From NCBI GenBank assembly GCA_950295325.1, contig OX485807.1:30105666-30169665 (forward strand): 64,000 bases of DNA. Reading direction: 5' to 3'. Each line of letters starts with the position of its first letter. Position 1 is the first letter of the stretch. The translations under genes were made by a program, and so were the position numbers. Source of the stretch: Polytrichum commune. Taxonomy: Eukaryota; Streptophyta; Polytrichopsida; Polytrichales; Polytrichaceae. Shown here in pieces: positions 39,804 through 51,977 of this stretch. Below the pieces are notes generated by a model. The model searched no databases, had not been told where the DNA came from, and was given only the letters and a program-made list of their open reading frames with translations.

Positions 39804-41699
39804 TGCCCCACCCTCAAAAATGCTTCATAAACGCATCCATGCACGAACATAGGTGTACCTATTACGTGGGCCTTATGTGGGTCACATTTCTTAACCGGAT
39901 GCCTATATTTGAGTGGTATTGTATTAAAAAAAAACAATACCAAAAAAATGTCTACTATGCATTTTGGAAAGGGCGAATGGCAAGGATGGATGGGCGTTGA
40001 GGTAGTCATCGTTTCACAACTCCAAAGCAATAGTGGTCTCCAAGTTTCAACTTGGTCGTATGTTGATGACGAGATGTTGATGAGTAGTTGGTGTGGGGGT
40101 GGCCTGGGATATTGATTCGTATGCATGGGGGCAACGGACACCAACAAGACACGTGTTACAATGAGATTGGACTACGTGCTCAAAATATGGACTAGATATG
40201 ACTCTAAGTTCCATAAGGTGGGTGTGTGTTATTTGGGCACTTTCTTGCACCCACTTCTTGTGCCCACACGCAATTCATGCAAGATAAATAGAAAAATGGA
40301 AATTGTGCACATAGCCATTCGCCTCATATGGATATCGTATTCATTGTCAAAGTGAATATTCATGTGCTCCTTAAATAGTCATGTAGGTCCCAACATCTGG
40401 TTTAGGCATGTGTGCCTTAACGAGATGCAATTCGGGAGGTCCTATGCGATCACTCCATGAGAATAAGAATCTTCACTTCGACTTCATCTCAAAATCAATT
40501 ACGAAACCTGAAATGAAATGTTGTGTGGTTTGGAATTGTTAAGCAAACGAGGAAATAGTTTCCCAAACCAATCCAAGGGTCGAATTTGTTTGTGAAGTTG
40601 GCAATAGCCAAGGTTATTTATAAATGCATAATTAGGAACACATGTAGCAAAGGTGATCCAATATTGAGGAAAGAAATGAGGGATTGTTGTTGGTTCAAAA
40701 AATGCAACAATTGGCTAATACTCTGACCCCTAAAAGCCGTGGGGTGCACCACAAATCAAAGACATGCATAGATCATAGCACTTACTTTAAGGCATTTCCT
40801 AGCGCATATACTTTTCCTAGCCAAAGAATAATGCCACCCCAATGAGAGCACAATTCCTAGCACATACAATTTTCAAATTGAACATGACCTAAATTATTAG
40901 AGTTTGAGACCTCATGACTCAAATTCCTTAAAAAAAAGTGGAGAGATTGTTGTAAAGTATAAACATTTTATTAGAAACATGTAATATGAGCTTGGAAACT
41001 TCTCAAGAGTTGTGAGGTTGGTGGCATGGCATGTGCATGATGTCCATAATAATGTCCATAAGTTGGCACACTCCAAACACCATATGGTTGCTCATGTCCT
41101 TTTAAGGACAAATCTATTACATATTGGGGTTCAATGAGAGAGAAATGGCAAAGCTAAAATGAAAATGTTGACTAACATGCACCCAAAATACTCAATCCAA
41201 CCAAGTTGCTTGTCTCTTCATGAAACCAAGCGATGCTCAATTTCAACCCATCATCGAAGAAACAAAACAAATAAAATAAAATTGAGGGAGCTATCACTTC
41301 ATACAAATTATAGTGCATATAATAGTTTACCATCTAAATCTCCATGTTAACGTTTTAACAATGCCACATGAGGTCATTTGAGTCATGTGACACGAGGGCA
41401 TTCTCCTTTCCATGTGCCGGTGGTGTGATTTTGAAAACGTCATGTGACACTTTGGATTTGAAGTCAAAGTGAGACATTTTCTTCTAAAATATTACCTCAA
41501 TGTCACATGCTTAGTAGTACGTGTCATTTCAATCTCTAAAGTGTCGATTAACGTGTGGTTTTTTCCTTCACAAGTCACACTACATGTCAAAATCTAAATT
41601 ATGTGTGTCAATCGATGTGCAGTTTATTTTGTGCAAGTTTTTGCGTGTCAAATGTCAAAAACTTGCAAAAACTTTGTAAAAAATAGACACTGTTGCGGA
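39803..41699. other. Intergenic, no gene recognised
   Basis: No recognisable coding domain. The 41.35-41.70 kb part has repeated GTGTCA/TGACAC words and short inverted segments (ATGTCAAAAACTTGC type), possibly an eroded MITE. Confidence 0.35.
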
Positions 41700-41930
41700 G
41701 GGTGCAGTGTTGAGGGAGATTTTCAAACATAATCGATCGAAATCCTAGTGTTTCCAAGCCCAACCGATTACATATCGACATCATTCAGTTTTTCTTTGTT
41801 AAATTGGAGTATATTCCATAGATTTCCCCAAATGATTGGTAATCTCCCTTTAAGTCTTTGAACTTCAGCCGGTCATTTTTCAAACTCAAGCGGTTCATCT
41901 GCAATTAAACGTTGGTTCTCCCCGTTCATT
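41700..41930. repeat. Internal fragment of the 38842-type Harbinger MITE
   Basis: Parallel to about 39300-39515. Shared words include ATAATCGRTCGARATCCTAG TGTTT, CCAACCGRTTACAT and TTCTCCCCG. Neither terminus is present. Confidence 0.7.
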
Positions 41931-44900
41931 GGGTGGGTGAGCACTATGACATTAATGCATACGAGCATCCCTCCCACAATGCATCAAGTAACTTAACTGA
42001 GAACCATCGAACTCCATGTTTTTTTGTAGTTGATTCTATTTTACACCCAAACCCTAGACCCCAATTTAGAGCAATGGTAGTCAATCAATCCTACATAAAT
42101 CCTAGTCTCAATAGCTGAATATTGGATTTCAACATAAACTAAGGAAAGGCCAAAATGCCCACCTCATAACATGCAGTCTAACCCCGATATTACGACTCTT
42201 TTGATTATATGCTGCATTTCCGTCGACCAAACTTTCACATGGTAATTTACCCCAATAATACGATTATGAAGCTTGTAATATGACATTTTTTAAGGTCTGA
42301 TTTATCGTATAGTAGAGGTAATTAATGCGTGCATGTGGTGGGACTCACAATAATGATATGCCTTGGGTTCATAGAGTATATGGTGAAACATCAATGGGTT
42401 GATTTAAGTTGATTTAAGTTGATTGTTTGAAACCTCGGTTTCAAAACTTACATTACATTTTGAGTCTTTGAGTTTGGATGGAGGTTGAAGGGTTTAGGGA
42501 TTGTTGGATATGCAAATGAGAATTTTGAAGTTGTTGGTTTCTCTTCTTGATTCAAAATTTGTCCTCATACTTGAATCTCACATCTCTTTAGATTGGAAAT
42601 TTCAGTTCTCGACGACTTATACTCCTAGATTTGCCCATGCCACTCTTCAATTTCTTGGCTATGTAGGTGAGAGTAGTCTTGAGTGGCAGTTGCTTTTCAT
42701 TTTGGTTATAATTTCAATAATTTTGCTTTTGATGACCACATCTTCACACGAAACAACTTGCACACAATTTGGTAAACATTGACCTCCTATGCATTGGTTA
42801 TGGCACCAAAAAAAATTACAATATGGATGAGTTTGTTTTGTTTTATTTTATCTTAAGTTATATTATATGGTTTTGTCTTTGTTGAGGTGTTTGGGTGTTA
42901 TTGAGTTGATGGCATGCAATGCATCCATCGCATTTGGGAGTGGAAGGAAATATAATGGGAAAGGTGGGAAAGGTGGGAGAGATGAGGGGAAGAAGGTGGT
43001 GACCCATGCAAGGTAATAGACAAGGTTGTGAGAGAGAGGCAAAGGGTTGTGGCGAAGAGAAACACAATCCTATACTACACATGTTCTCAAAATGGCAGTA
43101 CCTCCTTGCTTCTCCAATTTGTTTCAATTTCGACGCCCAATCCTTTAGATGTTGCCTTTGGCTATGCTACAAACCCTAGTTATGAATGTGCCACCTCAAT
43201 TGTTGGTGGAGGAGGGCAATCCTCGCCCACCATTGCAAGATGCACGTCAAACCCAAGTTGTGCAACCTCCCCCATTGTGTTGTCCTCCGACAAAGTGTGT
43301 TTTGATGAAGGGGCCATGGGATCCTCTCGTCCTCCTACATATCCACTCCTTTTGTATAGCCAAAAGATACTCACTTTGGAATCCTTTCCATACGACATCG
43401 TGTTTGACAAGTGGATGGGGGCAGCAGAGGTGCGCGACTGCCAAGGGCTAAGTACATGAGTGGTACTTCAGAGGAGCTATAGGTGATGATAGTTCAAGGC
43501 CTTAGAAGCTTGAGCAAAAGTTTTGAGAATGTGAAATGTTGGTAGCACGGGATGTGCTTTCATCCTTTTTGCTTCGTTAAGAATCGCAACTTTCACGGCT
43601 CATTGGAAACCACACAATGATTGAGTTGTACAATGGCTTGTGCGACATGTATGACTCTTTTTATGTTATTCTTGATTATGAACTATGTTAGGCATCGGAG
43701 TGTGTGTTTATTTTGTGTTTTGCAGGTTGCATGTTTGAAGTTTGAATATTTGTTCTAGGGAGCATAAATTACGTCCAGCAATAAGAGTTTTGCTAGTGCA
43801 CATTTTCAAACGATGCCATTTAACTTTAGAGGCCCTATGAATGTTGCCGCTTTCCTTTATACTCTACTGTTGAGACTTCTTGCATGTTGCCATTTTCCTT
43901 CAATCCAAACACACATTTTCGCCAGCAAGTGGCACTGATGCAAACGCATATGGAGCCATTTCTTTTATATTTTATTTATCTGTTGCTAGTAAAAATCCTT
44001 GTGGCCACTTGATGTTTTTTTTGTAAGGCAATTGGAGCCCGTCACTTCATCCAATTTCTAAAACAATTCGCCATACCGTATTAGCTGATTGAGATTCAGG
44101 ATTGGAGCCAATTTTAAGAAGGGCTGATGGGGTTTGAGCTCGTCCCTTTGAAGCACAACCCATGATTGTCCTTTTCCTTTGCATCCTCCTATTTGTAATA
44201 ACATCACATCAAATGCATGCCACTTAAGTTTGGCAAATATGCCCAGAATTTTACTAAGGTATGTGCGTGTTATTTAGTTTGTTTTTTCATGTCCTCCAAC
44301 TTCTACCTATTAGATTCACACAACAAAACTCATGTTGTACTAGCAAATCTATAATGAAACATCTTTGAAAAGGCGGATAAAAGTTTGAGTTAGTTGTGGT
44401 TATCGAAAGTGCATGTTTGTTGATTTCTTCACTAGACACATCGGTCCTTCTATTTGTGTTCACTATTAAGTGTAGAGTAGTTATCAATATTTGTAAATGT
44501 AGTCGAATCCCTTTTAAACATGTCTTTTTGCTCTTTGATCCTCAACGAATCACTTAACAATCAGATAAGGGGTTCCAGTTAAGTAAACGAACCACTTAAG
44601 AGCCATTTACCTTACAATGCACTAGTATATCCACAAAAAACCATAACCAATGTGAGGAGGAGTCTCAATGATGTGCCGTCTTTCTAGTGGCTATGAAATT
44701 GATGGTTATAAACCCATAATCATGTCCCTCGCAAATTGGTGCACCAAAAAAGCAAAAAGACTTTGATACGAACTCTTCATTTCTTGTGTAGCTTGATTTC
44801 ATGCACACATTCATTATGTGTGATGACCAATACGTGTTGTCCAACTATGGGGTCATAGTTGTGGTTCCTCATCACTTCATGCAATTTGTGAAGGCAATTT

Positions 44901-45011
44901 GATTACAATTCATAGTTGAGCTCCTCGTGTTGGTTATTGCACTCATGTTTCTTCTTTGGGGCAAACCTTCTTTACGCCACTCATTCTCTCCTTGTCAACA
45001 ATGATCTCCTC
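41931..45011. other. Intergenic, no gene recognised; repeat F copy inside
   Basis: Near 42170-42310 a CAGTCTAACCCCGATATTAC end and an inverse-like ATTACCTCTACTATACGAT sequence resemble the termini of plant pogo-type MITEs, but the match is weak. Overlapping frames at 43028-43459 are Pro/Cys/Ser-rich and may be gag-like debris. Repeat F copy 2 is at 44253-44560. Confidence 0.35.
44253..44560 (+). repeat. Dispersed repeat F, copy 2
   Basis: Parallel to 23757-24080. It preserves ACTAAGGTATGTG, TAGCAAATCTATAA, GAAAGTGCATGTTTGTTGA and TAGAGTAGTTATCAATATTT in the same order. Confidence 0.55.
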
Positions 45012-45014
45012 TAA

Positions 45015-45445
45015 GGGGCGGTTTACACTATGGACCATGAAGTCGTCCCACGGCCGTCTAAGCGATGTGATTGGACGTTGAAGTCGTCCCGGGACGACTT
45101 GGGTTTACACCAAGGAAAAATGGCAGAGTGACCACGGAGGTTGAGGTCCACAAAATATTATTTTTTAAGCCTACTCTATCCACTGCCATGGTCCAACGGG
45201 TTTTCCGTTGGGACAAGCAAAAGAGGTGGTCCGGGAAAAAGAGCAAGGGCCCATGTCAGAAAAATGCCGTTTTAAGCCTTTTTGGTGCATGGTCATTCTT
45301 CATGGTCCACATTCGGTTTACACCTAGTGAAGGGCCCATGAACCATGAAAACTAATATTTTAGTAACTCGGACCATGGAAGTCGTCCCACGCAAAATAGG
45401 CCTCTTACGTGGGACGACTTCATGGTCCATAGTGTAAACCGCCCC
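45015..45445. mobile_element. Harbinger-type MITE, TSD TAA
   Basis: The two ends are GGGGCGGTTTACACTATGG and its exact inverse, extending as ACCATGAAGTCGTCCCACG. They are flanked by TAA (45012-45014 and 45446-45448). At 431 bp with near-identical TIRs, it looks like the youngest copy of the GGGGCGG subfamily in the window. It also contains an internal AAGTCGTCCCGGGACGACTT palindrome. Confidence 0.9.
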
Positions 45446-45448
45446 TAA

Positions 45449-46086
45449 GGTGCGTCATGGGTCATATATTTTCGATGCCGAACTATAATTTCCACATGGG
45501 ATTTGAGTGGGTATCTTGTTTAGTATATTATTAACATGCCTTTGTATAGTCAATATCGACTCAAGATCATGAATCAAGATCATTGTATCATTCAATGAAC
45601 CGGGAAACACCTTTTGTATGTCTATTAGCATTGAATTGGGATGAACCCAAGGGGCTCAATGTACGACTATATACACAGTTTCAACATGCCGCCTCACCAA
45701 GTCCGAAAATATTATTTGTTTATTTTTGGGGTTTGAAAGTTGAATTTGGCACTATTATAGGTCGAGGAGGAAATAAGAATATACTCGCATGTGACACCGA
45801 TTTTCATAATACTCACAATGTATATTTCCATGCAAGGCACCCAAATTATGGATTTTTACCCCCAATCTTTAATAACATTAAGATATTCAATTGATTTAGA
45901 AGAATGCACTAGAAGAATGAGTTTATTCTAGAGAGGGTCAGTTTTGACATAATTGATTCAAATGAATTCAAATCATGATTCCAAAGTCCTTGTTGCCTTT
46001 CTTTGGAGCACTATCTCCCTTGCCTTGGTGAGCATGTCAAACCTACAAGTTTGCAGTATTGTGTAGAGACCTCTCATGTGATGCTC
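45449..46086. other. Intergenic, no gene recognised
   Basis: A 103-codon frame at 45583-45894 (+) reads plausibly (RLYTQFQHAAS, GRGGNKNILACDTD) but belongs to no family I recognise. It could be decayed transposon coding sequence. Confidence 0.35.
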
Positions 46087-46099
46087 AAAGTTTGACAAA

Positions 46100-46270
46100 T
46101 CATGGTCTGAGATGACCTTAAACTATTGGATGATAGTGGAGAGGTACCTGGACCGAACGGAGTGGTTGGCGGTTCGATTCTTGGCCGTGAAATCGCTTCC
46201 CTACTTGATTAAAAACTAGTTAGGTGGTCAAGCACCTCATGTGTTCCGAAAGAAAAAAGAAAAAGAAAAC
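46100..46270 (+). mobile_element. tRNA-derived SINE, copy 2, with 13-bp TSD
   Basis: AAAGTTTGACAAA occurs exactly at 46087-46099 and 46271-46283. Between them lie a head (GGTCTGAGATGACCTTAAAC), an A-box-like TGATAGTGGAGAGG (46131-46144), a B box GGTTCGATTC (46171-46180), a CTAGTTAGGT segment and an A-rich tail (AAAGAAAAAAGAAAAAGAAA). This is a complete SINE layout. Copy 1 at 22538-22810 shares the head, both boxes and the CTAG-TAGG segment. Confidence 0.85.
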
Positions 46271-46420
46271 AAAGTTTGACAAACATTGAGATAAGATGTC
46301 CACCTTTTCAAGTATCATCGTGGCTACTTTACCATCCTCCCTTGATGGCGCACCTAAAATCCCTATAGACCCGACAATGGCTAATCCATGCGAAATGCTT
46401 TAGGAAAACTTGTGGCTTAT

Positions 46421-46845
46421 GGCTCCTTTACACATGGATCAAGGGGCCTCGAAATCATTCAAAAACTGTACCATGGGAAATAGAAATCCAAATGTTGCAA
46501 TTAATGAGCCATGTTGAGAGATTGCAACATATATTTAGGTTCGGATCCACGCTTTGATAGTATAATATTGCCCAAAGCCAATGGCCACAACTCTTAATGT
46601 TACGTTAGAACTAACTCTTTTTAGTGCACCTAATGCAATATCTAGTAGACCATGAAACATTATCCACGTCATGCCATATAGACTTTTCATTCATTCCTTC
46701 ATCCCTTCACCCCTTCAAATTTATTTAGCCCGGACCTTCAAAGTTTGGTGTAAAGTGATCTTGGACCATCTCTGGTTTCTCAACCAATCACATAATTTTT
46801 TATGTCATGGGTCAAGGGCCCTCAAGATCTAGTGTAAAATGGCCC
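46421..46845. mobile_element. Diverged Harbinger-type MITE
   Basis: The left end GGCTCCTTTACACATGGATC AAGGGGCC pairs with the inverted right end GGGCCATTTTACACTAGATC TTGAGGGCC. Its interior (GAGAGATTGCAACATATATT, TAATGCAATATCTAGTAGAC) is shared with 54136-54430. The TSD is eroded. Confidence 0.6.
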
Positions 46846-46881
46846 TCGGTCCGGTGCATTGGAAGTCCATGGATGCATTAA

Positions 46882-47255
46882 GGGCCGGTTCACATGGGGT
46901 CCCAAGTCCCAAGTCCCAAGCCCCAACATGGAGACAAATTCCCAGTTTTTTTAACCTCAAGGAAACCATTAAACTATGGTTAATTCTCATTAGAGTCAAA
47001 TCTTTATTATTTTATGCAAAAACATTTACATGAGGTGTGCTGAGAGTTGGGTCTAGCTTTTTGCTCAACCCAACTCTCAACACAAGTCCTGAGCCTCACC
47101 TCCACAAGGTGTTGCCATGTGGACATCCATGTCATACTTGGGACTTAGGACTTGGGACCCCATGTGAAGTAATAAGTCCCAACTTCCAGTCTCTCAATGG
47201 CTAAGATTACATGGATTGAAATGAAATGACTCTGGGACCCCGTGTGAACCAACCC
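46882..47255. mobile_element. Harbinger-type MITE, TSD TAA
   Basis: The left end GGGCCGGTTCACATGGGGTC CC and the inverted right end GGGTTGGTTCACACGGGGTC CC are flanked by TAA (46879-46881 and 47256-47258). The length is 374 bp. It contains repeated CCCAAGT words. Confidence 0.85.
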
Positions 47256-47264
47256 TAAGTAATG

Positions 47265-49118
47265 TACACCCTAACCTTGATAATGTCACACCCTCCGTTT
47301 CACCAAAAAGTGTGATATAAACAAGGTGTGACATACTTCATAATGTCACATTTTGTGCATAATGTGATATTATCAAAAAATATGTAGAAAATCAAAATAT
47401 AATTACAAATTTTTTTTAAATAACAAATACGAGACTTCAATGTTTTTGAATGTAAAATCTAATTCAAAATTGTGAATAACAACAAGAGCACATCATAATG
47501 TGTCATTGAGATCAGGTAAAGACCTCTCACTAGAGACAACGAAGCTTCTAATGCATGTCACATTGTTTTGTTGATGTTAAATGTGCAACACCAATTCTAA
47601 TGAGTTTGTCATGGATTTTTTCCATTTCTAACAACTCATGAGTGCTGAAAATCTGAGAACCTTGGCTAGCCATAAAATTCAAAACATCTTTAGCATATTT
47701 TTGTGCATCGCTTAGCTTCACTACTTTAGACTCATCATCACTGCTATCAACAATCAATGGATCCACTTCCATGGAATCAAGGGAAAAGGTGAGTTTGAAT
47801 AGAAGTGCACATGTGGAAGATGGCAATGCACTAATGTTTTACCTCTGTGGCGGAGAACACACGTCCACTCTCATAAAAAGGATCGTAGTTGCCGAGCTCA
47901 ATCTGTCAAATTATGATACAGGAAAACATTCATTCTTAATGCTACTTCTGAGAGGGAGGAAGGTTAAATGAGCATTGAATCAAAAAACAATAGGGGAATG
48001 GTAGAGGGGTGGATCACAAGTAGGACTTCTTCAAGTCCCGGGTGGCAACTCTCCCCTTTACAATATTTGTTTCTAAATTACTCCTCGTGAACTGATGCTT
48101 CATTGGTACTACACAAAGAGGAACGTATCTTCATAGATTTTTAGTGCTACATATGCTTGGAAATAAGGCGTGGAGAGGAACCCATTGATATCATCTGTGT
48201 CTGAGATGGAGAAGCTTCAGACTTACAAATGTCAGTGTCTACAGAACCAAGATAAATCAAATTTTCTACAGTAGGGTTCACCATCTTCTAGACCCATAGG
48301 TATTCTTCACTTTTAAGAGTATCATGAAACTTCTTAGAATTTACAATCTTGAAGGTGTGTCTAATGCGAAAGCATGCAGCTCCAGCAAATTGCTTCTCGG
48401 AAATGTTTTACCAGCTCTAAATCTTCAAGGTTAAGAGGCATTTATCGACATTGGAAATGGCTACTGAAGGAATGCAACTAAGGTGCTTACCATGTGTGCG
48501 CCATCTTCAACGGCAACCACAAAATCCTCGGGAACCACCGATTGATCAACTTCCACCTCACAATGCAATTCTCTGAAAATGCCACAGAATGAATGCCAAC
48601 AGTCTAAGTTTGAAACAGAGAAATCAATTACAAGGTCTTCAACACCGAACTGATTCAACAAGCCTCAAAGCTTCAAAAGCACCATTTAGGAAGAAACCTT
48701 GTGGATGCAGCAGTTTGTTGAGGAGAGCGGCAAGAAGATGAGGGGCAGAGCGGTGTGTGGAGCGGCGAGAGGAGAGAGCATACGATGCAGGCGGAGCTAC
48801 GAGAAGTTGATCTGCGAGAGAAACCGTTGCTTCTTCGGCATATGAGATTCAAGATTCAAGAACCCAAGATTCAAGCGGAAGCAGGTAAAGATGCCGATAT
48901 CATCCATAGAATTTGTTGTCCATCCGGCCTTTTTTCATCCATGTTACTTGTTATTATCACACTTACACTACAAATTTTGAAAAAAAAATGTGACATTATC
49001 AAGGGTGATAGTGATAATAACGAGGGAGTTTTACACTATGGAAATCGGTTTCAAACTTTTAGGTGACAATATCAAGGTGTTCTATTAACAAGTGTGATAT
49101 TATCAAGGTTAGGGTGTA
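47265..49118. mobile_element. TA-ended element with TACACCCTAA termini (family E, long)
   Basis: The left end TACACCCTAACCTTGATAAT GTCACAC and the inverted right end TACACCCTAACCTTGATAAT ATCACAC are 26 of 27 identical, so it is recent. It starts ten bases after the 46882-47255 MITE. The minus strand carries coding-like fragments: 48461-48661 and 47548-47826, the latter with an acidic segment VDSSDDESKVVKLSDAQKYA and a helical tail. These could be the C-terminal part of a transposase or captured host exons. Stops and frameshifts break the frame between them, so the product is not functional. Confidence 0.65.
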
Positions 49119-49245
49119 TATACATAGCCGTCAAGTTTTTGCAACTAATCATGAACCGTTTATAGTACATGATGTATTAAATTGTTGTTAGTAATAGTTT
49201 ACCTACCTTATAGAACTATTTCACATGTTAGTGGCCAGGAACTTG

Positions 49246-50604
49246 GGCTAGGGTGAACCAACACCTACACTCGTACCTTCGGGGGATGAAGGCCTCGCGG
49301 ATGACACTGAAAACGTCATCCTTCTTTATGGGAAAGCCCCCCGACATTTTTCCTGCACCCGACCGAAAACTGCTGCCCGCCCGCCCGATTTTGAAAAAAC
49401 TAGTGTACTTGCATTTTTGAAGGCTACTTGTCCACAAATCCCATATTGAGTGCACTTCATTTTTAAGGTCTCCAATCCAATATATATGTTCACTTCCATT
49501 GAGTAAATAAGCAATTGACTAGATTTCATTTTCAAAGTGAAACCGTCAATAAAGCATGCAATTAACTTGGAAGTCAAAAACATTACAAAATCCTCATTAA
49601 TACTGAGGTAATAATTTTTGTCACTTACAATTGAAAGGGACCTTGTCATTCTAAAATGAAACTAAAATTCATGATTTTTTATTTTATTTTAAATATTTTA
49701 TAATGTATTCTAGTATAATTTTTTAAATATAGTATATACTATAGTATTATATTATATATTTAATACCTTCTACAATCACAAAGTTTTCATACGCATTTAA
49801 ACTAGTAAAGTAAGATTGAATGCAACTAAGTCTAATAATTTCTGGTTAATCCTAATGAATCGTATTCAAGCCCAATTAAATCAGAAAATATGCGTACCAA
49901 ATTAATTAACCCTAATTAATTATAAAATGTACTTACTGGAATTAGTCATGATTTAAATGGAATTAACTCCAGTAAATATAATTTATGATTAATTAGGCTT
50001 AATTAATTTGGTAAGCATATTTTCTGATTTAATTGGGTTTAATTAGGATTAATCAAAATATATTAGACTTAGTTGCATTCAATCTTAATTAACTAGTTTA
50101 AATGCATATGGAAACTTTGTGATAGTAGAAGGTATTAACTATATTATATTAAAATATTAAAAATAAAATAAATGAATCATGAATTTTAGTTTCATTTTAG
50201 AATGACAAGATCCCTTTCAATTGTAAGTGACAAAAATTATTACCTTAGTATTAATGAGGATTTTGTAATGTTTTTGACTTCCAAGTTAATTGCATGCTTT
50301 ATTAATGGTTTCACTTTGAAAATGAAATCTAGTCAATTGCTTATTTACTCAATGGAAGTGAACATATATATTGGATTGGAGACCTTGAAAATGAAGTGCA
50401 CTCAATATGGGATTTGTGGACAAGTAGCCTTCAAAAATGCAAGTACACTAGTTTTTTCAAAATCGGGCGGGCGGGCAGCAGTTTTCGGTCGGGTGCAGAA
50501 AAATGTCAGGGGGCTTTCCCATAAAGAAGGATGACATTTTCAGTGTCATCCGCGAGGCCTTCATCCCCCGAAGGTACGAGTGTAGGTGCTGGTTCACCCT
50601 AGCC
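49246..50604. mobile_element. Fully palindromic Mutator-like element, 9-bp TSD
   Basis: The terminal GGCTAGGGTGAACCARCACC and its inverse are flanked by AGGAACTTG at 49237-49245 and 50605-50613. A 9-bp TSD with long TIRs is the Mutator signature. The arms are inverse of each other along almost the whole 1359 bp, with the axis near 49925-49960. Each arm has a mirrored open frame of about 100 codons (49326-49649 minus, 50202-50534 plus), starting MTRSLSIVSDKNYYLSINED, with one difference (ACFIDGF / ACFINGF) over the shared part. The frame runs from the AT-rich centre out to the GC-rich terminus. No MULE transposase domain is seen, so I do not call it a gene. Confidence 0.85.
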
Positions 50605-50663
50605 AGGAACTTGAACTAGGGATGGTGAATCGTCAGACCAAAGTGACTGTTGAATCTAAGATA

Positions 50664-50900
50664 TACACTATTTTTTTTAATGTGTAATCGGCATCGTTAC
50701 CATTTGGAGTTACGTGTTGCTATAGTTTTTTTTAGACAGAGAGTATCATTTTTTATCCAAATGACATAAGAAGTTAGTTAGTACGCACAACGAAGAATAC
50801 TATATAACTTAGTTGATAAAAAAACAATAATGTCAATTAAGAGTTATAGCAACACGTAACTCCAAGTGGCAACCCACACTATTTAGACAAAATGGTGTAG
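50664..50900. mobile_element. Terminal-hairpin MITE (family C, diverged)
   Basis: Bounded by TACACTATTTTTTTTAATGT G and CACACTATTTAGACAAAATG GTGTAG. The inner arms GTTACCATTTGGAGTTACGT GTTGCTATA and TATAGCAACACGTAACTCCA are strongly inverted. It starts about 50 bp after the palindromic element. Confidence 0.6.
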
Positions 50901-51977
50901 TACCTAGTTAGTAAGTTTTAGTCTTACCTCTTTCATATGTCAACCTTGACATAATGACACGAATTTTGTAAAATAAGCTTCCTAATTAGAATATACCTTT
51001 TCTAATACGATTGTGGCATTGTTAACATGACAATCGTGGACCCCCAAAATTGCCATATTATAATTAAAAAAATTGCTTATATGACGGGTCCCACATAGGT
51101 TAAGTTTATGTAACTTTCAAATATGAAATGTTGATAAAAGAAATTTTAATCTAGGAAATGATGTTAAAACATGAGAATTAAGGAACTCGGTTCTTTAGCT
51201 CAAAACTTGACCAAGAGACTCATTAGTTTTTGCCTCTTTTACAACAATTTTTCACCTAAACCCTAAACCAAGGTGCATGATTTGTTGTGATATGCATATT
51301 GATTCCTAGCTTGACCTTAATGTAGATCCCTTGATTTGTTTAGACATTGACAAGGGATGTCCACCTATTATGAAACTGGAAGATGCTTGACATCATGCTC
51401 AATTGTTAGCTACATTTTTCATGGATAACCCATTAGAGTTCATTTCTACATACGTAATGAAATTGCATGCCATATCAGAGAAGCTCAATAAGATACTTGT
51501 TACTAATTTGAAGTGGCAATATCAAGAGAGTATTGATTCCTTCTTCAAGTCGACATAGATTTCACAAGAGAAATTTACATGATTGTAGAAACATCTGAAA
51601 GAATATTTATTTTGTATATGTAAAAATAAATAAACGATTCAGGAAGTACATTGTTAATATGACCAAAAAGCCCAATTTGTCACATTGTTAAATATGCGAC
51701 ATCTCGATAATATGAGGATTTCCTGGTTTCCCAAACGTGACATATTAAAGAGGCAGTAAGTTACTGTAGTAGTATGCAATGGAACTATAAAATGAAGAAT
51801 TAGGGTACTGCATGCATGCATCCTAATCCTGCACACTTGTGCTAATCCAGGTATATTCCAATTTGATACAGCCTCCATTACCCTGATTAATAGGCCTATG
51901 CCGAGCTAATTATCCTCCATTCTCTGTCTCAATAGGCACTATTAACCTATGCAGTACTGCTTCCAAAAGTATAGTAA
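50901..51977. other. Intergenic, no gene recognised
   Basis: AT-rich. The region 51.25-51.60 kb has fragments that read as protein in places, but with stops and no recognisable family. Confidence 0.4.

Noticed and set aside
39698-40147. 149-codon minus-strand ORF with Arg/Glu repeats
   Set aside because: The repeats are a translation of the CT microsatellite at 39751-39802; the rest is featureless.
42169-42310. Possible plant pogo MITE with CAGTCTAACC end
   Set aside because: Only one end resembles the CAGT-type terminus; the other lacks ACTG and the pairing is weak.
43028-43459. Pro/Cys/Ser-rich ORF as a gag protein
   Set aside because: No CCHC knuckle in order and no neighbouring protease, RT or integrase motifs.
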